The position numbers were made by a program, and so were the translations under genes. Shown one piece after another: positions 1-7,959 of a stretch of DNA of 64,000 nt. The notes beneath the pieces are model-generated. The model worked only from the letters and a program-made list of their open reading frames with translations, made no database searches and was not told the origin of the DNA. Position 1 is the stretch's first letter. The number at the start of each line of letters is the position of its first letter. Source of the DNA: Mycolicibacterium bacteremicum. GTDB lineage: Bacteria > Actinomycetota > Actinomycetes > Mycobacteriales > Mycobacteriaceae. The stretch is taken from NCBI RefSeq assembly GCF_002086115.1, contig NZ_MVHJ01000014.1, forward strand, positions 1 to 64,000, written 5' to 3'.

Positions 1-516
1 GCCGACCGGGTCGATGCTCAGGTGGCGGCGCCGGCGGGCGTTTCGGGCGCGGCGCACCGCTTCGGGGTCGACGTCGACGATCATCCAGTCGATCAGATCG
101 GCGATCCGTTCATCCGACAGCGCGTTCCAGGACGGGGTCTTGGTGGCGAGTTGGGTGTCGAGGACGGTGATGATGTCGGGGTCGATGATCAGGGCGGTGC
201 GGGTGAGGATGAGCCGCAGCACCCGCAGATCCACGGTTCCGGTGGCGAACACCTCGGCGACGGCGGGCAGTCGGGTGAGTAGGTCGCGGCCCTGGGTGAT
301 CAGGGTGGTGGCCCGGCCGCGGCTGATGCCCAGCTCGGCAGCGGCCAGTTCCCAGTCATCGACGATCAGATCGTCGAAGGCGTGGCCGAGCTGGGCCATC
401 CGGGCCAGGGCGAACCGTCCGGCGGCCAGCACCTTGGCGGCCACCGCCGCTCGTTCGGCGCGCAGTTGGTCGCGCGCGGTATCGAGGTGGGTCCCCACAT
501 CTCGACCATCGGACAT
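1..516 (-). CDS. 13E12-type DUF222 protein, N-terminal part (runs off left edge)
   Basis: The leftward frame from ATG at 516 stays open for 172 codons to the window edge, so only the N-terminal part is present. The protein begins MSDGRDVGTHLDTARDQL and continues with an Ala/Leu-rich helical region resembling the DUF222 domain of the mycobacterial 13E12 repeat family. Members usually end in an HNH nuclease domain, which here would lie outside the window. The start is chosen because a consensus promoter ends 6 bases upstream, predicting a leaderless transcript. 13E12 genes are multicopy in mycobacteria, and several are DNA-damage inducible in M. tuberculosis; their cellular role is not settled. 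A second family member starts at 62701. Confidence 0.8.
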   Translation of the reverse strand, partial: MSDGRDVGTHLDTARDQLRAERAAVAAKVLAAGRFALARMAQLGHAFDDLIVDDWELAAAELGISRGRATTLITQGRDLLTRLPAVAEVFATGTVDLRVLRLILTRTALIIDPDIITVLDTQLATKTPSWNALSDERIADLIDWMIVDVDPEAVRRARNARRRRHLSIDPVG

Positions 517-545
517 ACCCTGATCTTACGGTGGCCCACCGACAA
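517..545 (-). promoter_or_regulatory. RecA-independent DNA-damage promoter of the left 13E12 gene
   Basis: Read on the minus strand, TTGTCGGTG (545-537), eight bases (536-529) and TAAGAT (528-523) match the published mycobacterial consensus tTGTCRgtg-N8-TAnnnT at every defined position. The ATG follows after 6 bases, so the message is probably leaderless. This element is bound by the PafBC activator pathway in mycobacteria. No LexA box is visible here. Confidence 0.78.
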
Positions 546-584
546 GTACTGCCCTGTACGGCAACGGTTTACCTGCCGAAATAC

Positions 585-1808
585 TCAGAAGAACCCGGTG
601 TCCGGTAGGGCGGCGCCGTTGACCGCGATATCGCCCAGCACCCGCGCCTTGTACACGGTCGGGTTGTGCGAGAACAGGGTCCGTAGATTTCGCCAGTGCC
701 GGTCCAGATGTGTCGATGCCCGGATCGCCGATGCACCTCCGGCATCGAACAACCGGGATGCGGCCCGCAGGGCCGGCTCCTCGATGCCGACCTTGACCCG
801 CGCCGCGGCAATGGACGCCTTCGCTTCCAGCTCCGCATCGATCCCGCCGACGCGGCCGGCCTCCAGCGCCCGGCTCAATTCGTCTGCCGCGCTGAGCACC
901 ACAGCCTCGGTGGTGTAACTGATCGCATCGATCTCACCGACGATCTCCAGCAGCTGGGGATCCGCCGCCGGGGTGTCCGCGGCGGCGAAGGTGTACGTCC
1001 GGTGCCTACCGCGGACCAGTGCGGCAGCGTCCGTGGTGACCGAGCGCAGGATGCCGGCGGCGATGGCATGCAGATACAGCTGCACCAGCGCACCGCGCGC
1101 ACGATCGACACCGATGGTGGTGCCCAACCGGATCACCTCGTCCTCGGCCACCGCCACATCCTCGAAGATGGTTGTGCCGCTGCCGGTATGGCGCTGACCG
1201 ATACCGTCCCAGTCATCGGCATGCACGATCCCGGCCCGGTCGACGGGCACGATCACGCCGACCGGCGCACCGTTCTGATCCTCCGCGCCGACGCGGATGT
1301 AATCGGAGAACTGCGCTCCGGTGCTGTAGAACTTGCGCCCGGTCAACCGAAGATCGCCGGCGTCGCCGGTCAGTTTGGTGTCGTACTTCTGCGCCCCGAC
1401 CGTGGCGCTGGACAGCTCGGAGTTGGTGCCCCCGATGATCTTCCCCTCGGCGATCAGACTCAACCAGCGTCCGGCGCCGTTACGCTGGGTCACCCGCTGC
1501 AATTCCTCGGTCAACGCGAAATGCACGCGCAGGATGTGCGTCAGGTCGGGGTCGGCCTCGGCCAGAGCGATCGCGAACGCGAAGAACTCGGGCACGGTGT
1601 AGCCGGCGCCACCGAGCTCGGCGGCCAGCCGGACCGCGCCGAGGCGGTGCTCACGAATCAATTGCAGGCCCAACGTCGGCGGCACGAGCCCGCCCTCGGC
1701 GAGTCGGCGTCGATGGTCGGCGGCGATGGTGTCGAGCACGTCTCGCAGTTCTGCGCTGTGCACCGGTGGGATTCGATCGATCACGAATTCGGTGGTCATG
1801 GTGGTCAT
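585..1808 (-). CDS. acyl-CoA dehydrogenase-fold flavoprotein, DszC/SfnB-like
   Basis: A 407-residue protein with the acyl-CoA dehydrogenase fold. It resembles the DszC/SfnB branch, flavin-dependent monooxygenases that act on sulfur compounds, rather than a beta-oxidation enzyme; the usual C-terminal catalytic-Glu motif (YEGTS type) is not seen. The start is ATG at 1808, preceded by GGAGAGG and overlapping the stop of the upstream lipoprotein gene as ATGA; a longer reading to 1862 lacks support. It is the last gene of a five-gene operon with a complete ABC importer and faces two FMN monooxygenases across the divergent promoter. Assignment to sulfur metabolism is inference from family and context; a true acyl-CoA dehydrogenase remains possible. 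Confidence 0.75.
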   Translation of the reverse strand: MTTMTTEFVIDRIPPVHSAELRDVLDTIAADHRRRLAEGGLVPPTLGLQLIREHRLGAVRLAAELGGAGYTVPEFFAFAIALAEADPDLTHILRVHFALTEELQRVTQRNGAGRWLSLIAEGKIIGGTNSELSSATVGAQKYDTKLTGDAGDLRLTGRKFYSTGAQFSDYIRVGAEDQNGAPVGVIVPVDRAGIVHADDWDGIGQRHTGSGTTIFEDVAVAEDEVIRLGTTIGVDRARGALVQLYLHAIAAGILRSVTTDAAALVRGRHRTYTFAAADTPAADPQLLEIVGEIDAISYTTEAVVLSAADELSRALEAGRVGGIDAELEAKASIAAARVKVGIEEPALRAASRLFDAGGASAIRASTHLDRHWRNLRTLFSHNPTVYKARVLGDIAVNGAALPDTGFF

Positions 1809-3436
1809 TCCTCTCCGGAGGCGGGCACCGCTGAGTTGTCTATCCAGGTGTTGTAGAACCACGGCACCGAGTTGGCGGCGTTGGCGAAGCCCTGTACGCG
1901 CGGTGCCACCGCGAATATCTGGGTGTCCTCCAGCAGCGGTACCGAGTACGCGTTGTCGATGATGTAGTTGTTGTACTCCTTCAGCAATTCCAGGCGCTGT
2001 TGCGGGTCGGTGGCGCTGATCTGGGCTCGCAGCAGCCGGTCGATGGTCGGATCGGCACCGTCGAGGGCGTACAGGTCACCACCTTCACTGTCGTAGTTCT
2101 GCCACAACCGCACTGGGTCCGCGGTCGGCCAACCATTGCGCCGCAATCCCACCGAGTCTTCGATGCTCGCGGTCGGATAGTTGGCGAAGTCGGTCTGTCG
2201 GATCACCAGCCGGATGCCGACCCGTCCGAGTTGGCGTTGGATCAGCTCGTACATCGGCTTCGCTGTGTGGTCATACACATCGACGTAGATCTTCACGGCC
2301 AACTGCTCACCGTTCTTGACGCGGTATCCCTGATCGTCGACCTCGGTCCAGCCGGACTCCTCCAGGAGTCGGACCGCCTCGGCAGGGTCATAGCGCACCG
2401 CATCGCTGCGATCGACATAACCGGGGAAGTTCCTGGTCACGATGTTCTGCGCCGGTTTCCAGTTCTCGGTGTAGAGCGTGCTCAGGATCTCGTTGCGGTC
2501 GATACCGAAGCCGATGGCGCGGCGGACGTTGACATCACGCAGGAACGGTGCGCTCTGCCGGATGTCGAGGGTGTTGGCCAGCCCCGGTGTCCGCAGTCCA
2601 CGGACATCGAAACCCTCACGGGCCAGCAGCTTCTCGTCCGGGGGTTGGGAATAGCGGATGGCATCGGCCTGTCCGGCGCGCAGCGCGCCGACGCGCACAC
2701 TGTCCTCGGTCACCGGGATGACGGTGATGGTGTCCAGATAAGCCTCGCCCTGATGCGGGGCGGTCGCCGGTGCCCAGTCGTACCCGCGCCGCTTGGCCAG
2801 CACGATCTCCTTGTCGGGAATCTGCGACTGCGCGACGAAGGGGCCGGACCCGATCAGGTTCGTGATGATCGACTGCTCCTCCTTGGTGGCGTCGATGGTG
2901 GCGTCGGCCACCAGACCGGCGGTGTTCAGCGTCAGCACGGCGATGAACGGTGCGTACGGCTTCTCCAGCGTGACCCGGACGGTGCGCCGGTCGTTGTCGG
3001 CCTCGATGGATTGCACCTTCGGAAAATAGGTGTTGCGGGTGATGCCCTTGTCCTTGTCCCCGTTCGCCTGCCATTCCAGGTTGCGGCGCACCGACTCGGC
3101 ATCCACCGGCTGGCCGTCGCTGTAGCTCACGCCGTCGCGAATGGTGAACTCGTACACCAGGTGCGGATCGTCCACCGTCCAGCTCTCGGCGATCCACGGT
3201 ACGAACTCGAATGTCTCCGGATCCTGGTAGACCAGCCGGTCGAGCAGTTGATCCTTGAGCAGACTGTTCTGCCAGTAACTGACCTGGATCTGCAATGAGG
3301 CCGGTGCCTCGGCATCCAGATACGTCAGGTGGCCGCCCTTGGCGTTGGTGTCCGACACCGGTGCCGGGTCTGCGGTGCCGCAGGCGCTCACCAGCACGGC
3401 CAGCGCGACGGCAGCGATGCGACGCACGCGCATCAT
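1805..3436 (-). CDS. ABC transporter substrate-binding lipoprotein (SBP family 5)
   Basis: A 543-residue extracytoplasmic solute-binding protein of the DppA/OppA/NikA class (SBP_bac_5). The N-terminus has two Arg, a hydrophobic stretch and a lipobox VSAC with Cys19, so it should be a lipoprotein anchored outside the membrane. The body contains the typical YSDGQPV and GSGPF-like segments of the family. It overlaps the ATPase gene upstream and the flavoprotein gene downstream by four bases each (ATGA), which indicates translational coupling. It sets substrate specificity for the importer; the ligand cannot be read from sequence. Start could be Met1 or Met2. Confidence 0.88.
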   Translation of the reverse strand: MMRVRRIAAVALAVLVSACGTADPAPVSDTNAKGGHLTYLDAEAPASLQIQVSYWQNSLLKDQLLDRLVYQDPETFEFVPWIAESWTVDDPHLVYEFTIRDGVSYSDGQPVDAESVRRNLEWQANGDKDKGITRNTYFPKVQSIEADNDRRTVRVTLEKPYAPFIAVLTLNTAGLVADATIDATKEEQSIITNLIGSGPFVAQSQIPDKEIVLAKRRGYDWAPATAPHQGEAYLDTITVIPVTEDSVRVGALRAGQADAIRYSQPPDEKLLAREGFDVRGLRTPGLANTLDIRQSAPFLRDVNVRRAIGFGIDRNEILSTLYTENWKPAQNIVTRNFPGYVDRSDAVRYDPAEAVRLLEESGWTEVDDQGYRVKNGEQLAVKIYVDVYDHTAKPMYELIQRQLGRVGIRLVIRQTDFANYPTASIEDSVGLRRNGWPTADPVRLWQNYDSEGGDLYALDGADPTIDRLLRAQISATDPQQRLELLKEYNNYIIDNAYSVPLLEDTQIFAVAPRVQGFANAANSVPWFYNTWIDNSAVPASGEE

Positions 3437-5040
3437 GCGGCCCGCACCGGTGTGCCGGGCACCGCGTCCAGCAGGCGCTGGGTGTAGCTGGCCGACGGCG
3501 CCGTGAACACCTCTGACACCGGCCCGGTTTCGACCAGTCTGCCGTGTTCGAGCACGCTGACCTCATCGGCGATCTGGCGCACCAGACTCAGGTCGTGCGA
3601 GATGAAGAGGTAGGTCAACGCCAGCTCACGCTGCAACTCGATCAGCAGGTCGACCACCTGGGCCTGCACCGTGACATCGAGAGCGGATGTCGGCTCGTCG
3701 AGCACCAGAACCGGGGGATTGAGCACCAGGCCGCGGGCCAGCACCACCCGCTGGCGCTGCCCGCCGGAGATCTCGTGGGGCTTGCGGTCGGTCAAGGCCG
3801 CGGGCAGCCCCACCTGATCGAGCGCGCGCAGCACCTCGCGGCGTCGGTCGGCACGCGAGCCGATGCGGTTGATCCGCAACGGCTCGGCGACGGCGTCTTC
3901 GATGCTGAACCGTGGATCCAGTGCCGCGGTCGGGTTCTGCTGCACCATCTGCAGGACGCGCGCCTGGGCGCGTTGGCGTGCCCGGCTCAGGATGTGGTGC
4001 GCACGCCCGACGGCGCCGTCGACGCGTACCTGTCCGGCGTCGAAATCGGTCAGCCCGGCCAGGATTCGGGCCACCGTGGTCTTGCCGGATCCGGACTCGC
4101 CGACGAGCGCGTGGATGCTGCCGGTGTGCACGCGCAGGGACACCTCGTCGAGCACGGTGTGCGGGCCGTACCGCTTCACCAGATCGGTCAGCTGCAGTAT
4201 CGGCTCTGCCGTACGCGGTGCCGTCTCGGACCGGGCGTACTTGTCCGGGGTCAGCGCGGGTGCGTCGGCGATGAGCCGGCGGGTGTAATCATCTCGGGGG
4301 TCGATCAGGACGGCACCGGTGCGGCCGGCCTCGCGCACCTGACCGTCGTGCAACACCAGCACGCTGTCACTGTGGTGCTCGGCGAGCGCGAGATCATGGG
4401 TGATGAACACAACTCCCAGGCCGCGCTCGGCACGCAGTTCGTCGAGCAGGTCCAGGATGCGTTGCTGCACGGTCACATCGAGGGCTGAGGTGGGTTCGTC
4501 GGCCACCAGCAGCTGTGGGTCGCCCGCGATGGCGATGGCGATCAGGACGCGTTGCAGCTGTCCGCCGGAGAGTTGATGTGGATAGTCCCCGGCCCGACGC
4601 TGCGGGTCCGGGATGCCGACGCGGTCGAGCAGTTCCACCGCGCGACGGCGGGCGTCCTGGCGGGCGGCGATACCGTGCACCAGTAGGACCTCGGCCACCT
4701 GGTCGCCGACCTTCTTCAGCGGATCCAGCGAACCGAGCGGATCCTGCGGGACGAAGCCGACGGAGGCGCCGCGCAGGTTGCGCCACTCGCGCTGGGGCAG
4801 TGCGGTCACGTCCCGTCCGGCGATCCGGATCTCCCCGGCGGTGATGTGGCCGTTCTCGGGCAGCAGACCCTGCACCGCGCGGGCGATGGTGGATTTTCCC
4901 GAGCCGGACTGGCCGACCACCGCGACCACCTCGCCCGGTGATACGTCCAGTGCGACGTCACGGACGACGGGGCGCACTCCCGAACGCGTGGTGTATTCGA
5001 TGTGCAGTCCGGAAACCGACAGCAGCGCAGCAGAACTCAT
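3433..5040 (-). CDS. dipeptide/nickel-type ABC transporter, fused dual ATPase
   Basis: A 535-residue protein with two complete ABC ATPase domains in tandem, equivalent to DppD fused to DppF. Walker A motifs are GQSGSGKS near residue 43 and GESGSGKT in the second half; signature motifs LSGGQLQRV and ISGGQRQRV and Walker B segments VADEPTSALD and VLDEPTSALD are all present. Both sites look intact. It powers import through the two permeases encoded just upstream (5042-6843). Its stop overlaps the start of the binding-protein gene by four bases. Fused ATPases of this type are common in actinobacteria. Confidence 0.92.
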   Translation of the reverse strand: MSSAALLSVSGLHIEYTTRSGVRPVVRDVALDVSPGEVVAVVGQSGSGKSTIARAVQGLLPENGHITAGEIRIAGRDVTALPQREWRNLRGASVGFVPQDPLGSLDPLKKVGDQVAEVLLVHGIAARQDARRRAVELLDRVGIPDPQRRAGDYPHQLSGGQLQRVLIAIAIAGDPQLLVADEPTSALDVTVQQRILDLLDELRAERGLGVVFITHDLALAEHHSDSVLVLHDGQVREAGRTGAVLIDPRDDYTRRLIADAPALTPDKYARSETAPRTAEPILQLTDLVKRYGPHTVLDEVSLRVHTGSIHALVGESGSGKTTVARILAGLTDFDAGQVRVDGAVGRAHHILSRARQRAQARVLQMVQQNPTAALDPRFSIEDAVAEPLRINRIGSRADRRREVLRALDQVGLPAALTDRKPHEISGGQRQRVVLARGLVLNPPVLVLDEPTSALDVTVQAQVVDLLIELQRELALTYLFISHDLSLVRQIADEVSVLEHGRLVETGPVSEVFTAPSASYTQRLLDAVPGTPVRAA

Positions 5041-5041
5041 G

Positions 5042-5893
5042 TCAACCGACCTTCTTTCGGATGAGCTGGGCGAGCCGGGACAGGCTCATGACGGTCAGCA
5101 CGATGGCAATGGCCGGGAAGTACACCAGTCCGGGCGCGGAGTTGATGTAGTTGCGGCCCTCGGAGATCAGCAGGCCCCATTCCGGGTCTGGCGGCTGCGC
5201 GCCGTAACCGAGGAAGCTCAGCGATGCGATCGCAAGAATGGCCGTGCCGAACTGCAGGGCCGCCAGCGACAGCACGGCCGAGTAGGAGTTGGGCAGCACG
5301 TGCCGGAACAGCAGGGTCAGATGTCCCGCGCCCAGGTGCTCGCTGGCCTCCACGAAGGGCAGGTGCCGGGTGGCCAGCACCTCGGACCGGGCCAGCCGGG
5401 CGAAGACCGCGATGGAGGACACCCCGACGGCGATGGCGGCATTCACGGTCCCGAACCCGAGGGCGACGATGATCGTGATGGACAGCAGCAGGGTCGGGAT
5501 GGACAGCAGCACATCGATGATGCGGCTGATGATGCTATCGGTGGCCCGTCCGAAATACGCGGCCAGCAGCCCGAGGATGGTGCCGGCCACCAAGCCGATC
5601 ACGACGGCGATGAAGGATCCGGCGATGGTCGCCGCGGTGCCGGCAACCACCCGGCTCAGCAGATCCCGGCCGATGTAGTCGGTACCGAACGGATGAGCCA
5701 GACTGGGGCCGGCCAGTGCCAGGTCGGGATTCTCCTGCAGTGGGTCGTACGGCGCGATCAGCGTGGGCGCGATGATCATCGCCGTCACCAGCAGGAGAAA
5801 CAGCACCGGGGGTGCATCCCACAGAGTGAGCGTGCGGCGGCGGGGCGCCCGTGCGGTGGCCGCCGGGGTGGGAGCCGCGTCGATGACGGTCAT
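5042..5893 (-). CDS. ABC transporter permease, DppC-like
   Basis: A 283-residue inner-membrane permease with about six hydrophobic segments. The short N-terminal tail and the segment DPLQENPDLALAGPS before a conserved HPFGTDYIGRD motif are typical of DppC/OppC proteins, and the cytoplasmic loop with EASEHLGAGHLTLLFRHVLP is the EAA-type motif that contacts the ATPase. It lies one base upstream of the ATPase gene and overlaps the other permease by four bases, so the operon is tightly coupled. It forms the import channel with the 5890-6843 product. Confidence 0.9.
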   Translation of the reverse strand: MTVIDAAPTPAATARAPRRRTLTLWDAPPVLFLLLVTAMIIAPTLIAPYDPLQENPDLALAGPSLAHPFGTDYIGRDLLSRVVAGTAATIAGSFIAVVIGLVAGTILGLLAAYFGRATDSIISRIIDVLLSIPTLLLSITIIVALGFGTVNAAIAVGVSSIAVFARLARSEVLATRHLPFVEASEHLGAGHLTLLFRHVLPNSYSAVLSLAALQFGTAILAIASLSFLGYGAQPPDPEWGLLISEGRNYINSAPGLVYFPAIAIVLTVMSLSRLAQLIRKKVG

Positions 5894-6843
5894 GCCGGGA
5901 CCACCTCGGTATCGGGCGTGCTGCGGATGCGTGGATCGATGAGCGGGTAGAGCACATCGACGAGCAAGTTGATCACCACGAAGGTCACCGACACCGTGAT
6001 GACGACGGCCTGGATGATCGGGGTGTCCTGGTTGCGGACCGCGGTCTCGGTGAGATAACCGATGCCGGTGCGGTTGAAGATGGTCTCGGTGATGACCGAT
6101 CCGGCGAGCAGTTCACCGACGGTGATCGCCACGATCGTGACGGTGGGGATGGATCCGTTCTTCAACAGGTGGCCGAAGATGATCCGGTTCTCGCTCAGCC
6201 CTTTGGCGCGCAACACTTCGACGTACGGCTGACCGGCGGCATTGCTCAGTCCCTGAATCAGTACCTGGGCGATTGGCGCGGCCACCGGTAATGCCAGCGG
6301 CACCGCGGCCAGCAGTGTCGACCGCAGACCCTCGTCGCGGACCGCGGAGACCCACCCCAGGTTGAACGAGAACAACTGCAGGACAATGAGACCCGTGACG
6401 AATACCGGCAGTGACAGGAATGCCGGGGGCAGCGACCGGGCGGCCTCGCGGACCGGTGGCCAGGGCGCGAACACCGCGGCCAGCGCGATCACCAGGCCCA
6501 GGGCGGCGGCCAGCACGAAGGCGACCCCGGCCAGTGCCAGCGTGGAGGGCAGTGCATGGGCCAGCAGTTCGGATACGGGCTGGCCGCTGTTGAGTGAGAA
6601 TCCGAGATCGCCGGTGAACAGCCGCTGTACCGAGATGCCGAACTGGACTATTGCGGGCTCGCTGAGCCGGTAGTAGTCGCGCAGGATGTCGGCGTCGGCA
6701 TCGGAGATGGGGTTCTCCGGATTTGATATCTGCTGTTCGATCGGGTCGCCCGGGAGCACGTTCAGCACGAAGAAGACGGCCGTGTAGGCCAGGACGATCA
6801 CGACGATCGACTGGGCAACCCGGCGCAGTGTGGAACTCAACAC
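5890..6843 (-). CDS. ABC transporter permease, DppB-like
   Basis: A 317-residue membrane permease of the DppB/OppB class. It shows the first-helix and loop pattern ending in NVLPGDPIEQQI, and an EAA-like loop with YVEVLRAKGLSENRIIFGHLLKN. It is the first gene of the leftward operon. The start is GTG at 6843. About 160 bases separate it from the divergent FMN monooxygenase gene at 7006, so both operons are probably controlled from this shared region. Confidence 0.9.
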   Translation of the reverse strand: MLSSTLRRVAQSIVVIVLAYTAVFFVLNVLPGDPIEQQISNPENPISDADADILRDYYRLSEPAIVQFGISVQRLFTGDLGFSLNSGQPVSELLAHALPSTLALAGVAFVLAAALGLVIALAAVFAPWPPVREAARSLPPAFLSLPVFVTGLIVLQLFSFNLGWVSAVRDEGLRSTLLAAVPLALPVAAPIAQVLIQGLSNAAGQPYVEVLRAKGLSENRIIFGHLLKNGSIPTVTIVAITVGELLAGSVITETIFNRTGIGYLTETAVRNQDTPIIQAVVITVSVTFVVINLLVDVLYPLIDPRIRSTPDTEVVPA

Positions 6844-6950
6844 CCGGGCAAAGCTAGCGACACATCGCGCGGGACATAATGATTCGGCCCTTAAGGACTT
6901 TTAAGCCGATACTTCAGCTCAGCTTAACTGTTGGGCCCGCGGTCATTTCG

Positions 6951-6998
6951 GGTTGCGGTGATCGCAACCGTTGTGGGGGGACGGACATTCCGTAGCGT
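6951..6998 (+). promoter_or_regulatory. candidate promoter with inverted-repeat operator for the FMN monooxygenase operon
   Basis: GGTTGCG (6951-6957), five bases, then CGCAACC (6963-6969) is a perfect 7+7 inverted repeat. Directly after it are TTGTGG (6971-6976), a 16-base spacer and TAGCGT (6993-6998), a plausible -35/-10 pair, and the ATG at 7006 follows after 7 bases. A dyad just upstream of the -35 is a usual activator position. A second, weaker dyad, CTTAA (6890-6894) with TTAAG (6901-6905), lies nearer the ABC operon. The regulator is not in the window. Confidence 0.55.
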
Positions 6999-7005
6999 CG
7001 TGCCC

Positions 7006-7959
7006 ATGGCCAAGCCATTGTCGTTGGGGGTGGAGGTGGTCGGTGACGGGATCGCCGACCGCAGGACAGCTGTCGAACAACCGAGCCGGGTGATCGCCGA
7101 CCTGGTGCGCCGTCTGGAGGCCGCCGGGGTGGACTACTGGGTGATCGGGGCCGAACGGGGTGAAGCCGCCCAGTCCGGCACGGTGGCCCTGGACCCGTCG
7201 CTGATCGCGACGTTCGCCGCCCGTGCGAGCCGTCGGCTGGGTCTGGTGGTGGCCGCGGCCGGTCACCGTGATCATCCCTACAACCTGGCCAGGCGGCTGA
7301 TCTCGGTGGATCACGCCGCCCGCGGACGGGTGGGCTGGCTGGCGCTCGACTTCGATCACGGCACCGCGTTGAACGCCGTCACCGATACCTGGACCGGTGC
7401 CGATCTCACCGCCGATCACACCGCGGACGCGGTGACCGCGGTGCGGACACTTTGGCGCACTTGGCCGTTGGAGTCGGTGGTCGGTGACACCGACGCCGGG
7501 GTGTTCGCCGATGTCACACGGATCCGGCGGGCCGACATCGCCCACGGCTATGCCATCGCCGGACCGCTGAACGTCCCGGGCTCGGTGCAGGGTGACCTGC
7601 CGATCTGGCGGCATGCCGACGCGCTGGGTGCCGACCTCGCCGTGATCGAGGACGGCGATCCGGTTCCCGGCGGGGCGCCGGTCGTGGTCCGGGTGCGCGC
7701 CGCCGAAGTGATCGACGCCGCCCTGGACCGGGTCGCACGCATCCCGTCGGCGACCGGTGTCCTGTTGCGCATCGCACCCGGGATCCTGGAGCGGGTGCTC
7801 GATCTCGTGGTGCCGGCGGCCCGGGCCCGCGGCGTGCTCGGCGAACCGGGCACCGGCACACTGCGCGAGCGGCTGGGGTTGCCGGTGCCGGCAGTACCGG
7901 ACCTGTCGGCGCACCGCGCCGTCTTCGATTCCGTCGCGACACCGGGAGGCCGGCTGTGA
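7006..7959 (+). CDS. LLM-class (luciferase-like) flavin-dependent oxidoreductase
   Basis: A 317-residue protein of the bacterial luciferase-like superfamily (F420 or FMNH2-dependent oxidoreductases with a TIM-barrel fold). Visible features are the N-terminal strand LSLGVEVVG, the segment RLGLVVAAAGHRDHPYNLARRLISVDH and the following GRVGW, which match the family core. ATG 7006 is preferred over the in-frame TTG at 6931 because the promoter -10 lies at 6993-6998; the message would be leaderless. The gene overlaps the next monooxygenase gene (GTGA), so the two are probably co-translated. It is shorter and more diverged than its neighbour. Substrate unknown. Confidence 0.8.
   Translation: MAKPLSLGVEVVGDGIADRRTAVEQPSRVIADLVRRLEAAGVDYWVIGAERGEAAQSGTVALDPSLIATFAARASRRLGLVVAAAGHRDHPYNLARRLISVDHAARGRVGWLALDFDHGTALNAVTDTWTGADLTADHTADAVTAVRTLWRTWPLESVVGDTDAGVFADVTRIRRADIAHGYAIAGPLNVPGSVQGDLPIWRHADALGADLAVIEDGDPVPGGAPVVVRVRAAEVIDAALDRVARIPSATGVLLRIAPGILERVLDLVVPAARARGVLGEPGTGTLRERLGLPVPAVPDLSAHRAVFDSVATPGGRL

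Noticed and set aside
2000..3298. Long rightward open frame opposite the binding-protein gene
   Set aside because: It is a mirror of GC-rich codon use in the leftward gene; no recognisable domain or ribosome site.
4613..5950. Long rightward frame opposite the ABC ATPase and permease genes
   Set aside because: Low-complexity Arg/Gln/Gly product, no domain, and it crosses two well-supported genes.
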